From Beverwykella pulmonaria (Eukaryota; Ascomycota; Dothideomycetes; Pleosporales; Melanommataceae), in the NCBI GenBank assembly GCA_001599595.1, contig BCHH01000008.1, positions 1,997,986 to 2,056,079 on the forward strand: DNA of 58,094 bases, written 5' to 3'. A program made the position numbers and the translations under genes. The notes under the pieces are model-generated. The model was not told where the DNA came from. It saw only the letters and a program-made list of their open reading frames with translations, and ran no database searches. Numbering within the stretch: the stretch's first letter is position 1; every line of letters begins with the position of its first letter. This document shows, piece by piece, positions 56,080-58,094 of this stretch.

Positions 56080-57947
56080 ATGTCCAAGCTCGCTGAAATA
56101 ATCATGCCTAGCTCTCGAACTCATCAATCGCTGTGGCAACTACTGAATGAAGCTGCAATCCGAAATCCAGAGAGCTCAGCTATTACAGTCATGCATCGGT
56201 CTCCACATCACCGCACAACCTTTGTGCATCCTTGAAATGCTATACCGAGTCCTGAAAAGAGATTTCTCTTATGGAGCTTCGAGCAACTGCGATTCGGTGC
56301 ATTACGCATGTCGAAGAATATGATTCCACTCGGCGCTAAACGAGGTTCTCGAATAACCACCATGATACCAAACGAGATTGAATGGGCTTTGCTGTACTGG
56401 TCTTGCACTTTGCTTCAACTCACTCTAGCTACTCTAGACTATCAGTTTTTGAATGAAGGTCGACGGGAAGAGCGAGAACACTACCTTGACACATTACAAC
56501 CAGACATTGTCGTCGTTCCAGATACTTCGTGCGCCTCAACGATCGACGCAGACATGCAAAAGTTTGGACAAATTCTGGATGTTAAACTGGTAACCGATAG
56601 TGAGACATCAGTACAGGGGTGGTTCTCCTTTACAGATGCCATCGCTGATCAATCGACATTGAGTGTTCAAGATACGGACCCAACATTCAAATAAGATGAC
56701 ATTCTCGAGAATGATGATGGTCGGCTATCGTCGATTACCTACACTAGCGGAACATCTACCGGATGGCCGAAAGGTTGTCCGTTAACGGTACACAACAAAC
56801 TCGCCGGTCTAGCAAATGCCTTCAGATTTCCGAACATAGTAAAAGGATTCCGTGTTCTTGTTACCGCTCTGAACTTTCGCGATATTCCCTGGTCTCGAGG
56901 ATTATATTGGCGGATGAATGGCGACGGTGTGGTGCTACCATCCGCTCATTTCTGTGTCGCATCAACACTTGACGCAATGGAGGCTTTTTACCAACACCAA
57001 GACCTAGTATGGATTGGAATGCCATCACAGGGTTGTCGGATTCTCCCATGATTCCGCCTTATCGCATAGAAGACTTGATGCACTGCGATGTGCTATTATC
57101 GGTGGTGACGTAGTGACAAGAGAGACGGTCAAGCTTGCAAAAAAGACGTTTCCAAAGGCTATGATTGGGCTTGGATACGGCATGAATGAGGGTGGAGTGT
57201 GCTTTGGTTGCCCTGATGACGCAACTCGAGAGGATGCTCCATGTTTCGAAAACATTCTGACCATAGGACAGCCTCTGACAGGCGCCAGTGTCCGCATTTG
57301 CGGTGAACGCGACCATGTGTTACAGCGCGGGGAGGTTCATCTTAGTGGAGAGCAGATAATTCGCCACTATTTTCAGAATGCGTCGCCAGAATCGTTCTAT
57401 GATGATCAGGGCGCTCATTGGATGAGAACGGGTGATCGTGCAGTCATGGACCCAGAAGACTACATCTTCGTCCTAGGTCGAAACAAAGATTATATCCAAA
57501 AGAGCGGCTTCTCTCTCACTCCTTCGATCATAGAAGCCCTACTGGACAGGCGATTTGGCGTTCAGGTATGTGAGACTCTTGTATCAAACTCAAGACTGGA
57601 TAAATCTGGGAAATGACCAAAAATGTTGCAGAACAACAGCCAATTTTTTCAATTTCTTTCCCGGTCAAGTATGCTAAGCTTCTGATTACTAACTCAGAAT
57701 TCAGGTGGCAGTTATTGGTCTTCCGAGCACTCTCCATGGCGAAGAGCCTTATGCTGTCCTTCAAGATCGTGCCGGGATTATTGAGCCAGACACCGATCAT
57801 GTCCTAAAGGCTGTCAAAGAGGGGTCAGGCCCTGACTTTGAATTGGCAGGTATTCTAAGCCTTTCTCAACTCGGGCTTCCCTCATTTCCCCTAAATCACT
57901 CAAAGAAAATTGAGAAACGTGTCCTACATCGGCAAAATGTAAATTAG
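56080..57947 (+). pseudogene. Acyl-CoA synthetase/AMP-binding adenylating enzyme, broken
   Basis: The frame from ATG 56080 reads SLWQLLNEAAIRNPESSAIT, SFEQLRFGALRMSKNMI and PNEIEWALLYW, the N-terminal part of ANL-superfamily enzymes, but meets a TGA at 56233-56235. It meets a TAA at 56692-56694, just before the ATP-binding core ITYTSGTSTGWPKG. Near 57020-57050 the frame shifts and continues with LDALRCAIIGGDVVTRETV, GLGYGMNEGG, IGQPLTGASVRICG, MRTGDRAVMD and LGRNKDYIQKSGF, the A5-A8 motifs. After a 139-nt intron (57566-57704) the C-terminal domain reads VAVIGLPSTLHGEEPYA and ends with KIEKRVL, which contains the usual catalytic Lys position. Both stops are one C-to-T change from CGA and CAA. 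Intact relatives activate carboxylic acids as acyl-AMP. About 560 residues, normal length. Confidence 0.88.
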
Positions 57948-58094
57948 AATCTGGTTGCTGTGGTTAACCATGGTTAACCATGGTTAGCTAGGTTAGTGAG
58001 ATTTGGTGGTTAGTGAGATTACGAGAGCCTCATTTGGCGGGTCGCGATTACCGTGATTAGCTGTGGTTACCACGAGCAATCTATACAGGTATCT
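57948..58094 (+). repeat. Short palindromic GGTTAACC/CCATGG-type repeats
   Basis: TGGTTAACCA occurs twice in direct succession (57961-57985 region), followed by TGGTTAGC, and then GGTTAGTGAGATT twice (58003 and 58010 onward). The block follows the adenylating-enzyme relic and runs out of the window. It could be the edge of a repeat or transposon that continues beyond. Confidence 0.6.

Overview
The window looks like nuclear DNA of a filamentous ascomycete (Pezizomycotina; the class cannot be fixed from this sequence alone). The grounds are many short GT-AG introns (45-150 nt), a fungal-type complex I 21 kDa subunit, a Zn2Cys6 regulator, secreted GH5 and GH92 glycosidases, fungus-specific families (DUF3984-like, ankyrin-CorA) and loosely packed genes on both strands. 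Coordinates for spliced genes are outer limits; the exon joins I inferred by eye are given in each entry.

Left part (1-25 kb): an ankyrin-repeat/CorA-like gene cut by the window edge and carrying one premature stop; a gene-poor stretch with relics; a classical SDR reductase; a single-pass membrane protein of unknown function; a GNAT acetyltransferase; a 1.1 kb DNA transposon derivative with ~56 bp terminal inverted repeats; an NmrA/isoflavone-reductase-like protein; a secreted GH5 endoglucanase; a RING/coiled-coil protein; and the complex I 21 kDa subunit.

Middle (25-46.3 kb): mostly intact housekeeping genes. These are a large Ssp1/Sak1-type kinase, the third GPI mannosyltransferase (GPI10/PIG-B), a DUF3984-like protein, a Siw14-type atypical dual-specificity phosphatase, a GH92 mannosidase and a tandem ABM-fold protein. 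Between the phosphatase and the mannosidase lies a heavily eroded STAND/NLR-like relic. About 1.2 kb of it stays in one frame while carrying seven stop codons, every one explainable by a single C-to-T change. That pattern suggests repeat-induced point mutation (RIP) or a similar process.

Right part (46.3-58 kb): accessory DNA. An apparently intact Upc2-like Zn2Cys6 regulator is followed by broken copies of an FAD monooxygenase, an MFS transporter and an acyl-CoA-synthetase-like adenylating enzyme. An intact small gene among them encodes a coiled coil built from 21-bp repeats. The mix of regulator, oxidase, transporter and adenylating enzyme could be a dying secondary-metabolism locus, but this is inference. 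No tRNA, rRNA or CRISPR was recognised.
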